Positions 7,689-18,113 of a stretch of DNA of 64,000 nt are shown here, in pieces; positions within the stretch are counted from its first letter, which is position 1, and every line of letters begins with the position of its first letter. The stretch covers positions 1-64,000 of the forward strand of contig JAGBHU010000050.1 in the NCBI GenBank assembly GCA_017935345.1, written 5' to 3'. The notes under the pieces are model-generated. The model was given only the letters and a program-made list of their open reading frames with translations, ran no database searches and was not told the DNA's origin. A program made the position numbers and the translations under genes. Source of the stretch: Coprococcus sp. (GTDB lineage: Bacteria > Bacillota > Clostridia > Lachnospirales > Lachnospiraceae).

Positions 7689-9164
7689 ATGTACAACAAG
7701 AAAAATGGGAAAGAAAAACGAATAGGGAAAAAAGCTATGGATAGAAACAGGAAACAGATCAATAACAGAAAACGGAAAAGCATGAGCATGCGAAACAGAC
7801 TCTCATTTGCAATATTTTCTATTTATATTTTATTTTTAATTATGATTGCGGCAGCCATGTTTAGAAATAAATCTGCCCATACAAAGAAGACGGTAAGTAT
7901 ATATAAGGTGGTTGCTGATGAAAAGGCGGCAAATGACGAAGAAAATAGTGCTACCTACCCGACGCGGAATTCAGAAGAGGTATCCGCACAGGGTGAGGAG
8001 ACCGGTGCAGGCGAAAGTAAGGAGCTCGTGTTTACCCAGCCGGTTCAGAAGGCGCAGGTGGAAGGCGCTTTTATAGAGCAGCCATCGGTTTATAATGGTG
8101 AGGAGCTTGTTGACAATGGATGTACATATGCAATTAAGGTTAACAGGCAGGAAAATATAGTGACTGTCTATGCACTGGATGAGCAGGGATATTATACGGT
8201 ACCTGTAAGATGTATGAGATGCTCGACGGCAAATGATGAGAATACACCACTTGGATTGTTCAATACCTCTGACCGCTATGATTGGGCATGGCTGCTGGGT
8301 GGCGTATATGGACAATATGCATATCAGATACATGGCGATATCCTATTTCATTCCGTTCCTTATGAGACAGATTCAAAGGACAGACTTGAAACATGGGAGT
8401 ATAACAAATTGGGAACACATGCATCAATGGGATGTGTAAGATTGTGTGTTGCAGATGCAAAATGGATTTTTGATAATTGTGAGTATGGTACGCAGGTCAA
8501 TATATTTGACAGTGATTATGATGGACCTATGGGAAAGCCTGCCAATCCTTATATCATAAGTAATGCATATGAGACGGGCTGGGACCCTACGGATATGACA
8601 GAAGGAAATCCGTATATGACGGAAGGCAGGATATTTGGAGCGATGAGCCGTACCATAGAAGCCGGTGAGCCATTTGATGAAAGCGCAGGTGTCATGGCAT
8701 TTTCTAAGGAAATGGCAGATATGACAGAGGAATTGAAGATAGAAGGCTCGGTTGACGAAAATGTATGCGGAAGCTATGAAATCAGCTATTCCTTTATGGA
8801 TGGAATAAGTACGGTTAAAAAGGATATAGTAATAACTGTAGTTGACAGCAGGCTGCCGGTAATTGAGGCTCTGCCGGAGGAAATGCATATAGCGTCAGAC
8901 AGCTATAACGGAAATACCCGTAAGCTTGCAGAGCTGATAGGCTCGTATATTTCCGCCTATGATGACGGGATGCAGATAACCGATATTGCAACTTCCGCAG
9001 ACGAAGTATCTGACAAGCGGTTACAAGCGTATCTATATGTAGACACATCGGAGCTTGATACAGTCAGGATAGGTGAAGCAGGAACGTATACGGTATGGTG
9101 CTGTGCTGTAGACAGAAACGGAAATCAGTCAAAAAAATTTGATATTAAGATTATGATGGAATAA
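7689..9164 (+). CDS. Membrane-anchored L,D-transpeptidase (YkuD domain)
   Basis: This 491-residue protein has a very basic N-terminus and one membrane segment (about residues 40-60), so the rest is outside the cell. The YkuD catalytic domain (about residues 140-275) has a histidine in 'HGDILFHSVP' and the active-site block HASMGCVR with His244 and Cys249. These enzymes form 3-3 peptidoglycan cross-links or attach proteins to peptidoglycan. The C-terminal 150 residues look like an Ig-like beta domain ending in a 'GTYTV...DRNGNQSKKFD' repeat typical of cell-surface proteins. The start is uncertain: the ATG at 7689 has a weak ribosome site, and the ATG at 7737 follows AGGG. HflX follows after a 40-bp gap. 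Confidence 0.88.
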   Translation: MYNKKNGKEKRIGKKAMDRNRKQINNRKRKSMSMRNRLSFAIFSIYILFLIMIAAAMFRNKSAHTKKTVSIYKVVADEKAANDEENSATYPTRNSEEVSAQGEETGAGESKELVFTQPVQKAQVEGAFIEQPSVYNGEELVDNGCTYAIKVNRQENIVTVYALDEQGYYTVPVRCMRCSTANDENTPLGLFNTSDRYDWAWLLGGVYGQYAYQIHGDILFHSVPYETDSKDRLETWEYNKLGTHASMGCVRLCVADAKWIFDNCEYGTQVNIFDSDYDGPMGKPANPYIISNAYETGWDPTDMTEGNPYMTEGRIFGAMSRTIEAGEPFDESAGVMAFSKEMADMTEELKIEGSVDENVCGSYEISYSFMDGISTVKKDIVITVVDSRLPVIEALPEEMHIASDSYNGNTRKLAELIGSYISAYDDGMQITDIATSADEVSDKRLQAYLYVDTSELDTVRIGEAGTYTVWCCAVDRNGNQSKKFDIKIMME

Positions 9165-9204
9165 CAGATGAAAATATGTGGATTTGGGGATTGGAGGTGC
9201 CATC

Positions 9205-10539
9205 GTGGCAGCAGATAAAAGCAGGATATATGAAACTGAAAATGGCACGGAAAAAGAACGGATCATTATATTTGCAGCAGCCATAGACGGATATACGAAA
9301 AATCATGGGGATTATTCCGATAAAGAGGATGTGGATAAATCACTGGATGAGCTTACCGAGCTGCTTGATACCGCAGGAGCCGTAACCGTAGGAAGACTGG
9401 TTCAAAGCAGAGATAAAATCGCAAATGATTTGTATCTGGGAAGCGGTAAGGTTGCGGAACTTAGGGAAATGATATCGGAGCTTGATGCAACAGGTGTGTG
9501 CTGTGACGATGAATTGTCACCTGCACAACTGATGAACCTTCAGGATGCTTTGGATATCAAAGTAATGGACAGAACGATGGTAATACTGGATATTTTTGCT
9601 TCTCATGCAGGCAGCTATGAGGGGAAGCTGCAGGTAGAGCTTGCACAGCTTAAATTCCGTGCTACAAGACTGGTGGGTATGCGTGCATCATTGTCAAGAC
9701 TTGGCGGTGGTATAGGAACCAGAGGACCGGGTGAGAAAAAGCTTGAAATAGACAGACGTGTGATAAAAGACAGAATATCACGGCTGAAAAGTGAGCTTAG
9801 AGATGTGGTATTACAGAGAGAACAGCAACGTAAACAGAGAGAACGGTCCGCCATACCTGTCATTAGTATCGTGGGTTATACAAATGCAGGAAAATCTACG
9901 TTGTTAAATAAAATTACAGGTGCAGGCGTTTTATCGGAGGATAAATTATTTGCAACACTGGACCCTACGACAAGAAGCTGCCAGCTGCCGGGAGGTTCTA
10001 AGGTGCTTTTTACGGATACTGTCGGATTTATCAGAAAACTGCCGCATCATCTGATAGAAGCATTCAAATCAACATTGGAAGAGGCAAAATACAGCGATAT
10101 CATACTTCATGTGGTGGATATATCCGATGAAAATATAGATAGAAATATAGAGACGGTTTATGATATACTTAGAAAGCTAAATGTAGATGAAAAGTCCGGA
10201 AAACCTGTAATAACGGTTTTTAATAAGACAGATTGTATAGAAAACAGGGACAGTCTGGGCGATATTAAGGATTTAAAAGCAGACAGAACACATTATATAT
10301 CAGCGCAGACAGGAGAAGGAATAGAAGCGCTGATTATGGATATTGAAGAGATACTCAGAAATCAGAAATCCTATATACGTCATACATTTTCATATGCGGA
10401 GGCGGGAAAAACGGGTATCATTCATAAATATGGTGAGGTGCTGACGGAGGAATATCTTGAGGACGGCATATTTATTGAGGCATATGTACCGAGAGCCGTT
10501 TTAGGACGGTTAGGACTTGACGTTTCTGATGAAGAATAA
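9205..10539 (+). CDS. hflX: Ribosome-associated GTPase HflX
   Basis: This 444-residue protein has the HflX-specific glycine-rich segment GGGIGTRGPGEKKLE before the G domain. The G motifs are G1 GYTNAGKST, G2 DPTTR, G3 DTVGF and G4 NKTD. HflX binds the large ribosomal subunit, splits stalled ribosomes and hydrolyses GTP. I chose the GTG at 9205 because TTGGAGG lies seven bases upstream; an in-frame GTG at 9178 would add nine residues but lacks a ribosome site. The gene follows the transpeptidase closely and may be co-transcribed, though the functions are unrelated. Confidence 0.93.
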   Translation: MAADKSRIYETENGTEKERIIIFAAAIDGYTKNHGDYSDKEDVDKSLDELTELLDTAGAVTVGRLVQSRDKIANDLYLGSGKVAELREMISELDATGVCCDDELSPAQLMNLQDALDIKVMDRTMVILDIFASHAGSYEGKLQVELAQLKFRATRLVGMRASLSRLGGGIGTRGPGEKKLEIDRRVIKDRISRLKSELRDVVLQREQQRKQRERSAIPVISIVGYTNAGKSTLLNKITGAGVLSEDKLFATLDPTTRSCQLPGGSKVLFTDTVGFIRKLPHHLIEAFKSTLEEAKYSDIILHVVDISDENIDRNIETVYDILRKLNVDEKSGKPVITVFNKTDCIENRDSLGDIKDLKADRTHYISAQTGEGIEALIMDIEEILRNQKSYIRHTFSYAEAGKTGIIHKYGEVLTEEYLEDGIFIEAYVPRAVLGRLGLDVSDEE

Positions 10540-10638
10540 AGTTAAGTTATATTAAGGTTAATATTTGCAGATTATATGATACTTTAGAGTAAGTGACATA
10601 CGTGATGACAAATTAATATTGAGAAAGAAGGTTTTATC

Positions 10639-12942
10639 ATGAATGAAGAAAAGATGAATGGATTAGAAGAAAATATGAGCGAGGAGAATAAAGCTGAAAA
10701 GAATCAGCCATTTGAAAACGTGGCAGAAGAAAATGTGACAGAAGAAAATGTGGCAGAAGAAAATACGGCAGAAGAGCGTGGATCAGATTATATTTTTGGT
10801 GGCAATAATACATCAGAGGAAGCATTTATCAATAGTGATATGTATAATGCGTATGGCGACCCTGTTATTGTTTCGGATATGCCAAAGAAAAAGAAAGCGG
10901 GTCGTATAGCCGTTATTTCCATAGCGGCGGTGGCAGCAGTTGCCGCTATCGTTACCATTCTTTATTTTGTACTCCGCAAGACACCTGAGGAGGCTGTAAA
11001 AGGTGCAATCGTAAATACATTTGGCGAGATGAAGGAAAAGGACTTTTCAGAGTATAATAATATACTGGGACTTTCCAATTTATCAGAAGATGATGTGGAT
11101 ATGGTTTTTGAAGGTACGATTAACAGTATGGCTGACGAGGAGGAGCTTGCCGGAATGTCAATAAAGGTTGATGCTTCGGCAGAGAAAAAGGATGCAGGAT
11201 ATGATTTTAGTCTGCTTTCGGCTCTTACAATGAAGGGCGAAACAATGAATGTCAATCTGTATCAGATAGGAAATGTTTTATATCAGGAGATGCCTGAGAT
11301 ATACAATGCCGTTTTTGCACTTGATATGAATGATTTATCATCTTTGACAGGCGCAGAGACTGCTGATGCAGATGTGGAAGAGATACAAGCCTTATATAAC
11401 AAATATATGATTCCTGCAAGAGAGGCATTTCAGGAAGCCATTACATATGAGAAGGTTGATACCGTTAAAATTGCAAATGCAAATGGTGATAAGGTAAGAT
11501 GTAAGCAGTATCTTGTTACCGTTCCTTCTGAGGCGGCAAAGGAATATGTTGGTTCTTTTTGCAGCTATGTCAATGAATATGCATCTACCTACATGGCTGA
11601 TTATATATATGATGAGCTGGGACTTTCCCAGACACAGTTTAATCAGGTCATCAACAGTATAAAGACTTACTATGCACTTGTTTTTCCAAGTGATTTTAAG
11701 TTTAATATATATGTAAACGGCGGCAAGCTTGCAAGAACGGATTTTAACTATAAATTTGTAATGCTTGGTGCAACCGTATCCCTGTCGGTTGACTTCATGG
11801 GTGAAGATTATGTCATGAGAGATGTCAATGGCACATGTACGTTCACTGCGGGAGAAGAAGAGGCAAAGATTACATTCTCATATAAACAGGATTCTTCATC
11901 TGATGAATTGACAAATACCGCAAATGCAAAACTGATGGTAAACGATGAGGAGTTGGGAAGCTGTAATAATGTCAGCAAATATGTCATTTCAACAGGTGCA
12001 TATACAAATAATGTGCAGTTTAGTATAGCTGATGAAATGAATGTTTATATGGATTTGACAGGAAGTGTAAGCAATATCAATAAAGGCAAATCCTATGATA
12101 TGACCATTGATTCTTTTAAAATATATGACGAGAATGAAGAGTATGTTTCTTTAAGCGGAAAGCTGACCTGCGGTAATCTGGATAGAGCAGTTGCTCAGCC
12201 GGATTTAGAGAATGTGGTGGATTTCATGGAGGTTATAGAGGAAGATAATCTTGATGACTATTTGAACGAGGATAAGCTGAACAAAATTATGGATTCGTGG
12301 AGTGATTCCTGGAGCGAGGCCGTTGTTTTGGGAAGGGCAGGTTCCGAAGAAACAGCTAAAAACAGTACATCAGAGAAAATGGTAAATGAAAGCGAAATGG
12401 AAATTGCTGAAGGTGAAGAAATTTCTTTGGATGAAATCATAGAAAGTAATAACGTAGATGAATCGACTGATTATGATATAGAACTTGAAGATGTTGAGGA
12501 TGATGAAGATTATTCCGATGTTGCACTTGAAACAGAGAATTATAAGGTATTGATCAATGACCCGGAGGGTTATGAGCGAGGATATGCAGATAGTGAAGGT
12601 ATCAGCATATACAATGATGATAGCAACATATATTATTATATATATACAGATACAACCATAGAAGAATGTTATCAGGATTTAGCGGATAGTTATGAGGGTA
12701 TCGATAATTGTGAGGTATCCTCCCAAAGTCTTGAAACTGTCAATTTGTCTGATGGCTCAGAGATAAAGTGTTATGTGATGAAGGTCCTTTTTGATGGTTC
12801 GGATATAACCGATTTGTATTATTTCTTCCCGCTTGAGGGAGAAGATTTTGTACTCTGTAATGCAGAGTTGTGGGAAAATGATGTAGATATAACTGCTACG
12901 GCAGAGCTGCTTGTATGTAATGGTGTTATAGAAGTTCAGTAG
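10639..12942 (+). CDS. Single-pass membrane protein with a large extracellular domain, unknown function
   Basis: This 767-residue protein starts with a very acidic cytoplasmic segment containing an EEN(V/T)(A/T) pentapeptide-like repeat (about residues 12-45). A basic KKKKAGR stop-transfer, one transmembrane helix (about residues 88-110) and a roughly 650-residue exported part follow. The exported part has Tyr- and Asp-rich regions and a low-complexity acidic stretch near residues 590-630. I see no catalytic motif and do not recognise the family. ATG at 10639 follows GAGAAAGAAGG. AroD begins 14 bp after its stop, so the two may be translated from one mRNA. Confidence 0.75.
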   Translation: MNEEKMNGLEENMSEENKAEKNQPFENVAEENVTEENVAEENTAEERGSDYIFGGNNTSEEAFINSDMYNAYGDPVIVSDMPKKKKAGRIAVISIAAVAAVAAIVTILYFVLRKTPEEAVKGAIVNTFGEMKEKDFSEYNNILGLSNLSEDDVDMVFEGTINSMADEEELAGMSIKVDASAEKKDAGYDFSLLSALTMKGETMNVNLYQIGNVLYQEMPEIYNAVFALDMNDLSSLTGAETADADVEEIQALYNKYMIPAREAFQEAITYEKVDTVKIANANGDKVRCKQYLVTVPSEAAKEYVGSFCSYVNEYASTYMADYIYDELGLSQTQFNQVINSIKTYYALVFPSDFKFNIYVNGGKLARTDFNYKFVMLGATVSLSVDFMGEDYVMRDVNGTCTFTAGEEEAKITFSYKQDSSSDELTNTANAKLMVNDEELGSCNNVSKYVISTGAYTNNVQFSIADEMNVYMDLTGSVSNINKGKSYDMTIDSFKIYDENEEYVSLSGKLTCGNLDRAVAQPDLENVVDFMEVIEEDNLDDYLNEDKLNKIMDSWSDSWSEAVVLGRAGSEETAKNSTSEKMVNESEMEIAEGEEISLDEIIESNNVDESTDYDIELEDVEDDEDYSDVALETENYKVLINDPEGYERGYADSEGISIYNDDSNIYYYIYTDTTIEECYQDLADSYEGIDNCEVSSQSLETVNLSDGSEIKCYVMKVLFDGSDITDLYYFFPLEGEDFVLCNAELWENDVDITATAELLVCNGVIEVQ

Positions 12943-12956
12943 TCAAGGAGTAAATG

Positions 12957-13724
12957 ATGAAAGTTGTCAACGTAAAAAATGTAGCGATCGGTCAGGGAAT
13001 GACGAAGGTATGTGTGCCTGTCGTTGCTGCTACCGATTATGATGTGGATTACCAGATAAGGCTTATTAGTAAGTCCAAAACGGATATTGTTGAATTCAGA
13101 GCTGATTGTTATGAGAATTGTCTTGATGAGGATGCACTTATGGCGACTCTTAAGAAAATACATGAAAAGCTTGGAAAATATCCTATTATATTTACGTTTA
13201 GAACGAAGAGTGAGGGCGGAGAGCAGGAAGCTACGATTAGCCAGTATGAGAATATGCTTATGAAGGCAATTGACAGCGGATACATAGATTTGGTAGATGT
13301 AGAATATTTCTCAGGACAGGATGTTGTAGAGAGAATTACTGCGGAAGCCCATAATAAAGGTGTATATGTAATCTCCTCAAATCACGATTTTAAAACAACG
13401 ATTCCGATGGAGCAGATAGTCGGCAGATATAAAGATATGATTGCTACCGGTGCGGATATTGCGAAGATAGCAATGATGCCTGAGGACGGTTCTCAGGTTG
13501 TTGACATGATGCAGGCTGCCAAGGAGCTTCAGGAATCAGGAAATGAGACGCCGCTTATCGTTATCTCCATGGGTGAGCTCGGGGTTGAAACTCGTACTAC
13601 AGGAGAGATGTATGGCAATAGTGTTTCATTTGCCACGGCAGGGATACCCTCTGCACCGGGGCAGATCGATGTGGAGGCATTACGAAGCCAGCTTGAAATG
13701 ATACATCATATCATTGGAGGATAA
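12957..13724 (+). CDS. aroD: Type I 3-dehydroquinate dehydratase
   Basis: This 255-residue enzyme of the shikimate pathway converts 3-dehydroquinate to 3-dehydroshikimate through a Schiff base. The family residues are visible: Glu in 'DIVEFRAD', the catalytic His in SSNHDF and the Schiff-base Lys in 'ADIAKIAMMP'. The C-terminal 'SFATAGIPSAPGQI' motif is typical. Length matches the family. Two ATGs (12954, 12957) follow AAGGAG; the second has better spacing and yields the usual N-terminus. No other shikimate genes are nearby. Confidence 0.95.
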   Translation: MKVVNVKNVAIGQGMTKVCVPVVAATDYDVDYQIRLISKSKTDIVEFRADCYENCLDEDALMATLKKIHEKLGKYPIIFTFRTKSEGGEQEATISQYENMLMKAIDSGYIDLVDVEYFSGQDVVERITAEAHNKGVYVISSNHDFKTTIPMEQIVGRYKDMIATGADIAKIAMMPEDGSQVVDMMQAAKELQESGNETPLIVISMGELGVETRTTGEMYGNSVSFATAGIPSAPGQIDVEALRSQLEMIHHIIGG

Positions 13725-13737
13725 AAATCCTTTACAC

Positions 13738-13799
13738 CATGTACCATCTGATACACATAACGGAATTATTTTTGTCATGTTTGCATCAGATGGAACATG
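13738..13799. terminator. Large inverted repeat between convergent genes
   Basis: Fifteen-base arms (13738-13752 and 13785-13799) pair with one mismatch around a 32-nt loop. A short GGGGA/TCCC hairpin with a T run follows at 13808-13826. It probably terminates aroD and possibly the convergent kinase gene. Confidence 0.45.
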
Positions 13800-13823
13800 A
13801 TATAAGGAAGGGGATTTCCCTTT

Positions 13824-15665
13824 TTAAAATATAATTGTTGCAGTAAAGCGGTTTCCCTCAAGGGTTAGAGCAGCTTTATAACCGTGTAATTTGATAATGT
13901 TGTCTACGATATATAGGCCGATTCCATTACCGGTTCTGTCTGAACGGCTGTTATTACCCTTCACATAAGGTTTCCATAAGTCATTTAAAGGTATATCAAA
14001 GCTTATATTTGTTTCATTGCTTATTGCAAATGAATGATTCTCCAAAGAAATGCTAATCACACTTCCGTTTGGACTATATTTAATCGCATTTATAATGAGA
14101 TTATCGATAGCCTGTGTTATAAGCTTTAAATCAGCATTTATGGTTAGTGTTCCATCGACATCCACCATGAGATTTTTCTCGTTAATAAGAATATCATAGT
14201 TTTGTATCAAGGACTTCGTTATTTCAGTAAGCTCTACATTTTCGCGGTTTATTTTTATGCCGCTTTCCAGCTTGTCGAGCTGTAATATATTATTTATAAG
14301 AGTATTCATATAGGCTACATTTTTAACGATGCTGTCTGCATAATGTTCCCGTTTATCAGTTTGTACATTTGCCAATAGGTTTTCTGCATATCCCGATATA
14401 GCCATAAGCGGAGTTTTCAGGTCATGTGCCATGGTATTAGTCAGATTACGGCGATATTCCTCCTGCATCAGTCTTGCCTTTTGAGTATTAAATTTGAAGT
14501 ATGCAATGAGCAGAGACAGCAGTATGCATATAATTGCTGCCCGGATACACCATGTTCTAAGGTATTGATGTAAAGCTTCTGTCAAATCGTAATACATTGC
14601 TCCTACAAGCAAATAGCGGTTACCATTGCCGAAGTCTATAACCCGCTGGGATATGCGGTTATTTAAAAGCTCATTGTCAGGGAAAGTGTAGATGGGATCC
14701 ATATCCATGTCATCTATATCGAAGGTAAAGCTTGTATGTCCAAAATCCACAAATCCCCAAGGTCGGTCACTTGCCATCCAGCAGTCAATTAATTCTGCCG
14801 AATTTTTCATTGCATCAGTTGGAGCAGAGGATGCAAAATACGGACCAGATACAAGAAGCCCATCCGGAGTGTAGTACTCATAATTACCTGAAAAATCGTT
14901 GGTTTTTACGCGGTTCAATTCAATATGCTTATAGGATGCTTTATCCTGTGGGGCAAAAACAGCCAGAGCAGGTTCTGTATCTGATTCATATAACGCACCC
15001 GGGATAAATGTATCGCCGTTTATATAAATATCTTTACAGGTAAAGCCCCAGTCCAGATATTCAAAAGTGTCCCAATAATATCTTACTTTGGCCTTGATCG
15101 TATTAGAAAATGCTTCTGATACATCATCGGATAATCGATATACAAAATGTTTGTTTTGTTCCTTGTCATAAAGATCTATATATGTGTCATATGTGCTTTT
15201 TGCAACAAGTGTTTTATCATCCATACTATATAGTGATAGTGAAATGGAGTCGGAGTCATTATCGCAAGAAAAAGGCAGACCAAGCTCCAAATTGCAAGAA
15301 AAAGACAGAGCAGACTCCAAAAGATATTTCCATTGCGTATTATCATTTTTATCTAAATTCAATGGATAACTCAGTTCTCTATTGAATCTGAAGGAAGCAG
15401 AAGCCATACTTGAATCAAAAATTTCTTCATAGTTCGTTTTTAAAAAATACTGATACGATATCCATCCTCCGTATAAAGCAGCTATGGCAATGCATGCCCA
15501 TATTAAAAATATCTTGGCAAACATCCGAATAAACGACTGCTTTTTGAGCTTCTTACGGAAGTGATTATCCTTTATTTCCTGTAATTTTCCATATATTTTT
15601 TTCTTGATTCTGATGCGGCGTTCCTTACGCCTTATAAAATCCTCCCTGGTAGGCCATATAGTCAT
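13824..15665 (-). CDS. Sensor histidine kinase of a two-component system
   Basis: The protein has about 613 residues. A basic N-terminus leads into a first membrane helix (about residues 50-75), an extracellular sensor domain of some 280 residues, a second helix (about 370-390), a HisKA domain with phospho-acceptor His in MAHDLKTPL, and a HATPase domain with 'INAIKYSPNG' (N box) and DRTGNGIGLY (G box). The sensor domain is unlike common named folds, so the signal is unknown. The response regulator gene lies immediately upstream and its stop overlaps several possible kinase starts (GTG 15674, ATG 15671, ATG 15665). The last has AAGGAG at the right distance and is chosen here. Confidence 0.92.
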   Translation of the reverse strand: MTIWPTREDFIRRKERRIRIKKKIYGKLQEIKDNHFRKKLKKQSFIRMFAKIFLIWACIAIAALYGGWISYQYFLKTNYEEIFDSSMASASFRFNRELSYPLNLDKNDNTQWKYLLESALSFSCNLELGLPFSCDNDSDSISLSLYSMDDKTLVAKSTYDTYIDLYDKEQNKHFVYRLSDDVSEAFSNTIKAKVRYYWDTFEYLDWGFTCKDIYINGDTFIPGALYESDTEPALAVFAPQDKASYKHIELNRVKTNDFSGNYEYYTPDGLLVSGPYFASSAPTDAMKNSAELIDCWMASDRPWGFVDFGHTSFTFDIDDMDMDPIYTFPDNELLNNRISQRVIDFGNGNRYLLVGAMYYDLTEALHQYLRTWCIRAAIICILLSLLIAYFKFNTQKARLMQEEYRRNLTNTMAHDLKTPLMAISGYAENLLANVQTDKREHYADSIVKNVAYMNTLINNILQLDKLESGIKINRENVELTEITKSLIQNYDILINEKNLMVDVDGTLTINADLKLITQAIDNLIINAIKYSPNGSVISISLENHSFAISNETNISFDIPLNDLWKPYVKGNNSRSDRTGNGIGLYIVDNIIKLHGYKAALTLEGNRFTATIIF

Positions 15666-15670
15666 AATCA

Positions 15671-16348
15671 TCACTCCTTTATCTGATATCCTTTAGTGAT
15701 GACAGTTTTTATTTGGTTGGCGGCGGAACCGAGACTTTTTCTCAGCTTTCGGATATGGTCATCTACAACGCGGTCTCTGCCCTCATATTCGTATCCCCAT
15801 ATCTTGATGAGCAGGGTTTCTCTCGGTATGACCTGCCCTTTATGCTCTATAAGATATTTTAGAATGGAATATTCCTTGGGTGGCAGAGTAAGCTCAGTAT
15901 TGTCGACCATAATAACGTATTGTGCCGGCAGCAGGGTTATCCTGCCACAGACTACCTCCTGTGATATTACCAATCCTTTTGAACGCTTTAGAAGTGCCAT
16001 AACCTTTGCATAAAGGACGGAGAGGGAAAACGGCTTCGTAATGTAATCGTCGCAGCCCATTTTATATCCGTTCAGGAAATCTTCTTCTCTTCCGCGTGCG
16101 GTCAGGAATATAACAGGGGTATCGTCATCTTGGCGGATTTGTCTGCATAGTTCAAAACCGTCACATAGGGGTAGCATAATATCCAGCATTACAAGGTCAT
16201 ACCTATTTTCGTATAACAGTTCCATGCCCTTTTCTCCGTCTGAAGCCATATCAACTGAAAATTCATTTTCCGTAATACTCAGAAAATAGTCCGATATGAT
16301 TTCTCTTATTTCTGAATCATCCTCTACAAGTAGTAAACGATATCTCAT
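15671..16348 (-). CDS. OmpR/PhoB-type response regulator
   Basis: This 225-residue protein has a receiver domain, with the acidic pair in LLVEDD and the phosphorylated Asp in VMLDIMLP, and a winged-helix DNA-binding domain ('LPPKEYSILKYLIEHKGQV', 'GRDRVVDDHIRKLR'). It is translationally coupled to the histidine kinase that follows. ATG at 16348 is preceded by GGGAGG; a TTG four codons earlier is within the ribosome site and not used. The regulon cannot be read from the sequence. The 250-bp gap upstream is shared with the divergent yaaO-like operon. Confidence 0.94.
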   Translation of the reverse strand: MRYRLLLVEDDSEIREIISDYFLSITENEFSVDMASDGEKGMELLYENRYDLVMLDIMLPLCDGFELCRQIRQDDDTPVIFLTARGREEDFLNGYKMGCDDYITKPFSLSVLYAKVMALLKRSKGLVISQEVVCGRITLLPAQYVIMVDNTELTLPPKEYSILKYLIEHKGQVIPRETLLIKIWGYEYEGRDRVVDDHIRKLRKSLGSAANQIKTVITKGYQIKE

Positions 16349-16600
16349 ATTGCCTCCCAAATATAAAATCTGTCATGTTTGTTGCTGTGATGTTATCATA
16401 ACGAAAGCATGTTGCTTCTTTGTGTCCTTATACAGGAAACTTTATATGATTTTATATTAAAATAATGCTTCACAATATACAATAATTATGTATTTATTTT
16501 TGATTGCTAAATTTGGAAAGAACTTTTTTCTGTTTTTTTAAAATTTACTAATGTTACTTTCCTTAAAATGCGGTATACTCTTAACCATGATGAATATATA

Positions 16601-18112
16601 ATGTTAAATACGAGGGACGATTTGAAGGAATTTATCAACGAAAGCTTAAATAAATATATATCTGAAAATCCTTATCCGTGGCATATGCCGGGGCATAAGC
16701 GAAGAGCCTGCCATGATACAGGCGGAATTATACAGAATGAGAAAGATAATGACAGATGGACGAAGATGTTTGCATATGATTTCACAGAGGCAAAGGGGCT
16801 TGACGATATGCATAAACCGGAAGCGTTTATTAAGGACAGTATGCAGGCGCTTTGTGATATTTATGGGACATATAAAACGTATATGCTGGTAAATGGTGCT
16901 ACCGCAGGAATTCTGGCAGCAGTTTATGCATGCTGTAATTTGGGTGATACGATTTTAATGGCAAGAAACTGTCATAAGTCTGTATATCATGCGGTAAGTC
17001 TGCTTCGTTTGAAACCGGAATATCTGCGGCCTTCCGTGTTAAGCGGGACAGGCATTTTGGGAGACATTACACCCGCGGAGGTAGCCCGGCAGCTTGACCG
17101 TATGATGGCGGAAGGGGAAAAACCAGCCGCATTGATATTGACATCTCCAACCTATGAAGGAATCGTGTCGGATATACGGGAAATATCAAATATACTGATG
17201 AAATATGACATACCGCTGATTGTTGACGAGGCACACGGTGCTCATTTGGCATTTATGGGAGATGATTATCCCACGTCTGCAATCTATCATGGTGCTGATT
17301 TTGTAATAGAAAGCGTGCATAAGACATTACCTTCTTTAACCCAGACGGCGGTGCTGCATTTGATGAATAAGAAGTACGAGAAGAATTTGGAAAGATATCT
17401 GTCTGTTTTTCAGACCTCCTCTCCATCTTATTTATTTATGCAAAGTATAGAAAAAGCAGTATGTTATTGCCATCGCTCGGTTTCGGATTTTAAAAGGTAT
17501 AGGAGCAGGTTGGAGAATTTTAGAAATCAATGCGAAGAATTGAAACATCTTTCGCTGTTTTATCCTCATAAAAAGGTATATGATTATGATATTGGGAAGC
17601 TGGTTATACAGATTGGTTCCGGTGCATTTTTTACATATGAGGGTATCAGAAAGAAGTTAACAGGTACAATGTTGTCAGATATTTTGGCAGAGGAGTATGG
17701 ACAGGTGCTTGAGATGGCATCCAAAGATTATGTCATTGCCATGACATCGGTTATGGATAGTGATGTGGCTTTTGCAAATTTGTATCATGCTCTAAAAGAA
17801 ATAGACAGCAGAATTGTTGTTATGGAACAAGGCGAAATCTGCCCTGTACCTGAATATATCCCGGATATGGGTATTCTGCCGGGAGAGGCATGGAACAGGG
17901 ACAGCATTCTGATGGAGCTTGAACAATCAAAAGGCCGTATGGCGGCGGAGTATATCTATGCCTATCCGCCCGGTATTCCTGTAGTAGTTCCGGGAGAGCT
18001 TATTTCGGAAAAAGTGATTTCTGATATAAGAGATATGCTGAAATGTGAGCTTTCCGTAACAGGGGTTTATTTATCACAGGAAACAATACGGATAGCAGTG
18101 ATTGGAGGTTGA
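16601..18112 (+). CDS. PLP-dependent Orn/Lys/Arg decarboxylase family enzyme (YaaO-like)
   Basis: This roughly 503-residue enzyme has the fold type I motifs of the Orn/Lys/Arg decarboxylase family: WHMPGHK near the N-terminus, 'VDEAHGAHLAF' for PLP binding, and the PLP lysine (about Lys241) in SVHKTLPSLTQ. The C-terminal decarboxylase domain with 'YPPGIP' is present. In Bacillus subtilis the paralog yaaO stands at the head of the tmk-holB-yaaT operon, as here; the substrate (arginine, lysine or ornithine) is not determined by sequence. The start is uncertain. The ATG at 16568 is itself part of a likely promoter (TATACT at 16574-16579), so I prefer the ATG at 16601. Confidence 0.85.
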   Translation: MLNTRDDLKEFINESLNKYISENPYPWHMPGHKRRACHDTGGIIQNEKDNDRWTKMFAYDFTEAKGLDDMHKPEAFIKDSMQALCDIYGTYKTYMLVNGATAGILAAVYACCNLGDTILMARNCHKSVYHAVSLLRLKPEYLRPSVLSGTGILGDITPAEVARQLDRMMAEGEKPAALILTSPTYEGIVSDIREISNILMKYDIPLIVDEAHGAHLAFMGDDYPTSAIYHGADFVIESVHKTLPSLTQTAVLHLMNKKYEKNLERYLSVFQTSSPSYLFMQSIEKAVCYCHRSVSDFKRYRSRLENFRNQCEELKHLSLFYPHKKVYDYDIGKLVIQIGSGAFFTYEGIRKKLTGTMLSDILAEEYGQVLEMASKDYVIAMTSVMDSDVAFANLYHALKEIDSRIVVMEQGEICPVPEYIPDMGILPGEAWNRDSILMELEQSKGRMAAEYIYAYPPGIPVVVPGELISEKVISDIRDMLKCELSVTGVYLSQETIRIAVIGG

Positions 18113-18113
18113 A

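Noticed and set aside
16568-16600. Upstream ATG for the YaaO-like enzyme
   Set aside because: The codons cover a TATACT -10 box, and family proteins start near the later ATG. It cannot be fully excluded.
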